From contig JADJVW010000010.1 of assembly GCA_016710365.1 (NCBI GenBank), positions 124,001 through 188,000 of the forward strand: DNA of 64,000 nucleotides. The letters are read 5' to 3'. The stretch comes from Candidatus Caldilinea saccharophila. GTDB taxonomy: Bacteria; Chloroflexota; Anaerolineae; Caldilineales; Caldilineaceae. A model generated the notes under the pieces. That model worked only from the letters and a program-made list of their open reading frames with translations, had not been told where the DNA came from and did no database searches. The position numbers and the translations under genes are program-made. Shown here piece by piece: positions 63,640 through 64,000 of the stretch; positions within the stretch are counted from its first letter, which is position 1, and the number at the start of each line of letters is the position of its first letter.

Positions 63640-64000
63640 TTACGCTTCCACCGAACCGGCAAGGTCAAAGTACTCACGCCATGAGAGGATCTTGCCATCC
63701 ACCAGGTCGACAATGATGGCGTCGGCGGTCACACCACGCACGCCATCGCGGCGGCGCGTCACGCTCCACAGCCATTCGATGGCGACCTTTGTCCCATCTG
63801 GCGACGCAAAGAGGTTCGTGATCGCGATCTCCAGGTCCGCAAAGCCGGCATGAAACTCATCCATGGTCGCCCGCAAGATGGAAGCGGGGAACTCGCCGCC
63901 GGGCGAGGTCAAAACGCCGTGCGGCAGCCAATCGCCCGCGGCCAGGTCGAAGTCGTTGCGTCGCCAAGCCTCGGCCTGCCGTTCCACTAATGATCGAATC
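63640..64000 (-). CDS. SnoaL/NTF2-like protein, 5' end beyond the window
   Basis: This alpha+beta barrel protein of at least 120 aa belongs to the SnoaL/NTF2-like superfamily: AEAWRRNDFDLAAGDWLPHGVLTSPGGEF, FADLEIAITNLFASPDGTKVAIEWLWSV and IIVDLVDGKILSWREYFD. The frame is open to the right edge (IRSLVERQAEAW), so the start probably lies outside. The strong Trp/Phe pattern suggests a small-molecule pocket. Substrate and role are unknown. Confidence 0.75.
   Translation of the reverse strand, partial: IRSLVERQAEAWRRNDFDLAAGDWLPHGVLTSPGGEFPASILRATMDEFHAGFADLEIAITNLFASPDGTKVAIEWLWSVTRRRDGVRGVTADAIIVDLVDGKILSWREYFDLAGSVEA

Overview
The window looks like a chromosomal segment of a GC-rich, free-living heterotroph. 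The gene content (WD40 STAND ATPase, zinc-ribbon and formylglycine-enzyme-fold membrane proteins, GH38 mannosidase with an AEC transporter, a corrinoid and tetrahydrofolate methyl-transfer set with DUF1638 and a MetV-type zinc protein) suggests a member of the Chloroflexota, perhaps Anaerolineae or Caldilineae. That placement is an inference from gene content; no rRNA or marker tree is available. Roughly thirty single-base indels interrupt otherwise well-conserved proteins. Several fall in short homopolymer runs, so many of the 'broken' genes here are probably sequencing or assembly errors. Such genes are reported as one CDS with the frameshift noted.

Region 1-19 kb is mostly housekeeping: the end of a GMC oxidoreductase, a K+ channel plus MscS channel pair, isocitrate dehydrogenase followed by a GH13 enzyme, a hybrid histidine kinase, tRNA-Glu, a nitrilase-fold protein lacking the catalytic cysteine, a TolB-like lipoprotein, an overlapping cysQ-purB-rlmM-like operon, and two membrane proteins (formylglycine-enzyme fold; zinc ribbon). 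Region 19-29 kb holds an ArsR regulator with a P1B-4-type metal ATPase, a lycopene cyclase, a PF13769-type protein, a VWA protein and an alpha-mannosidase/AEC transporter operon.

Region 29.4-40.1 kb is the metabolic core: a UroD/MtaA-type methyltransferase, a cupin-like protein, a [2Fe-2S] ASKHA corrinoid activator, a corrinoid protein, a homocysteine methyltransferase, MetV and MetF, a methyl-THF:corrinoid methyltransferase and a DUF1638 protein. Formate-THF ligase lies further on at 46 kb. Together these could move a methyl group from an unidentified donor to corrinoid, then to THF, and oxidise it to formate with ATP recovery, or run in reverse. The donor-specific methyltransferase is not present intact; a short remnant resembling an MttB C-terminus lies at 49.1-49.3 kb. 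Two toxin-antitoxin modules are wedged into this cluster, tightly coupled to metV and metF.

Region 41.7-62 kb is rich in defence and mobile DNA: an HTH-STAND-WD40 protein; a type III-like restriction system in which res and mod are separated by an IS200/REP-type transposase and an array of twelve 47-bp repeats resembling a CRISPR repeat without variable spacers; helicase and methyltransferase gene remnants; and a BsuBI/PstI-family methyltransferase-endonuclease fusion sitting between cmk and pyruvate dehydrogenase-type E1 genes. The window ends with cmk, an rRNA pseudouridine synthase and part of a SnoaL-like gene. A MITE-like family (three copies) and several short palindromic repeats are scattered between genes.
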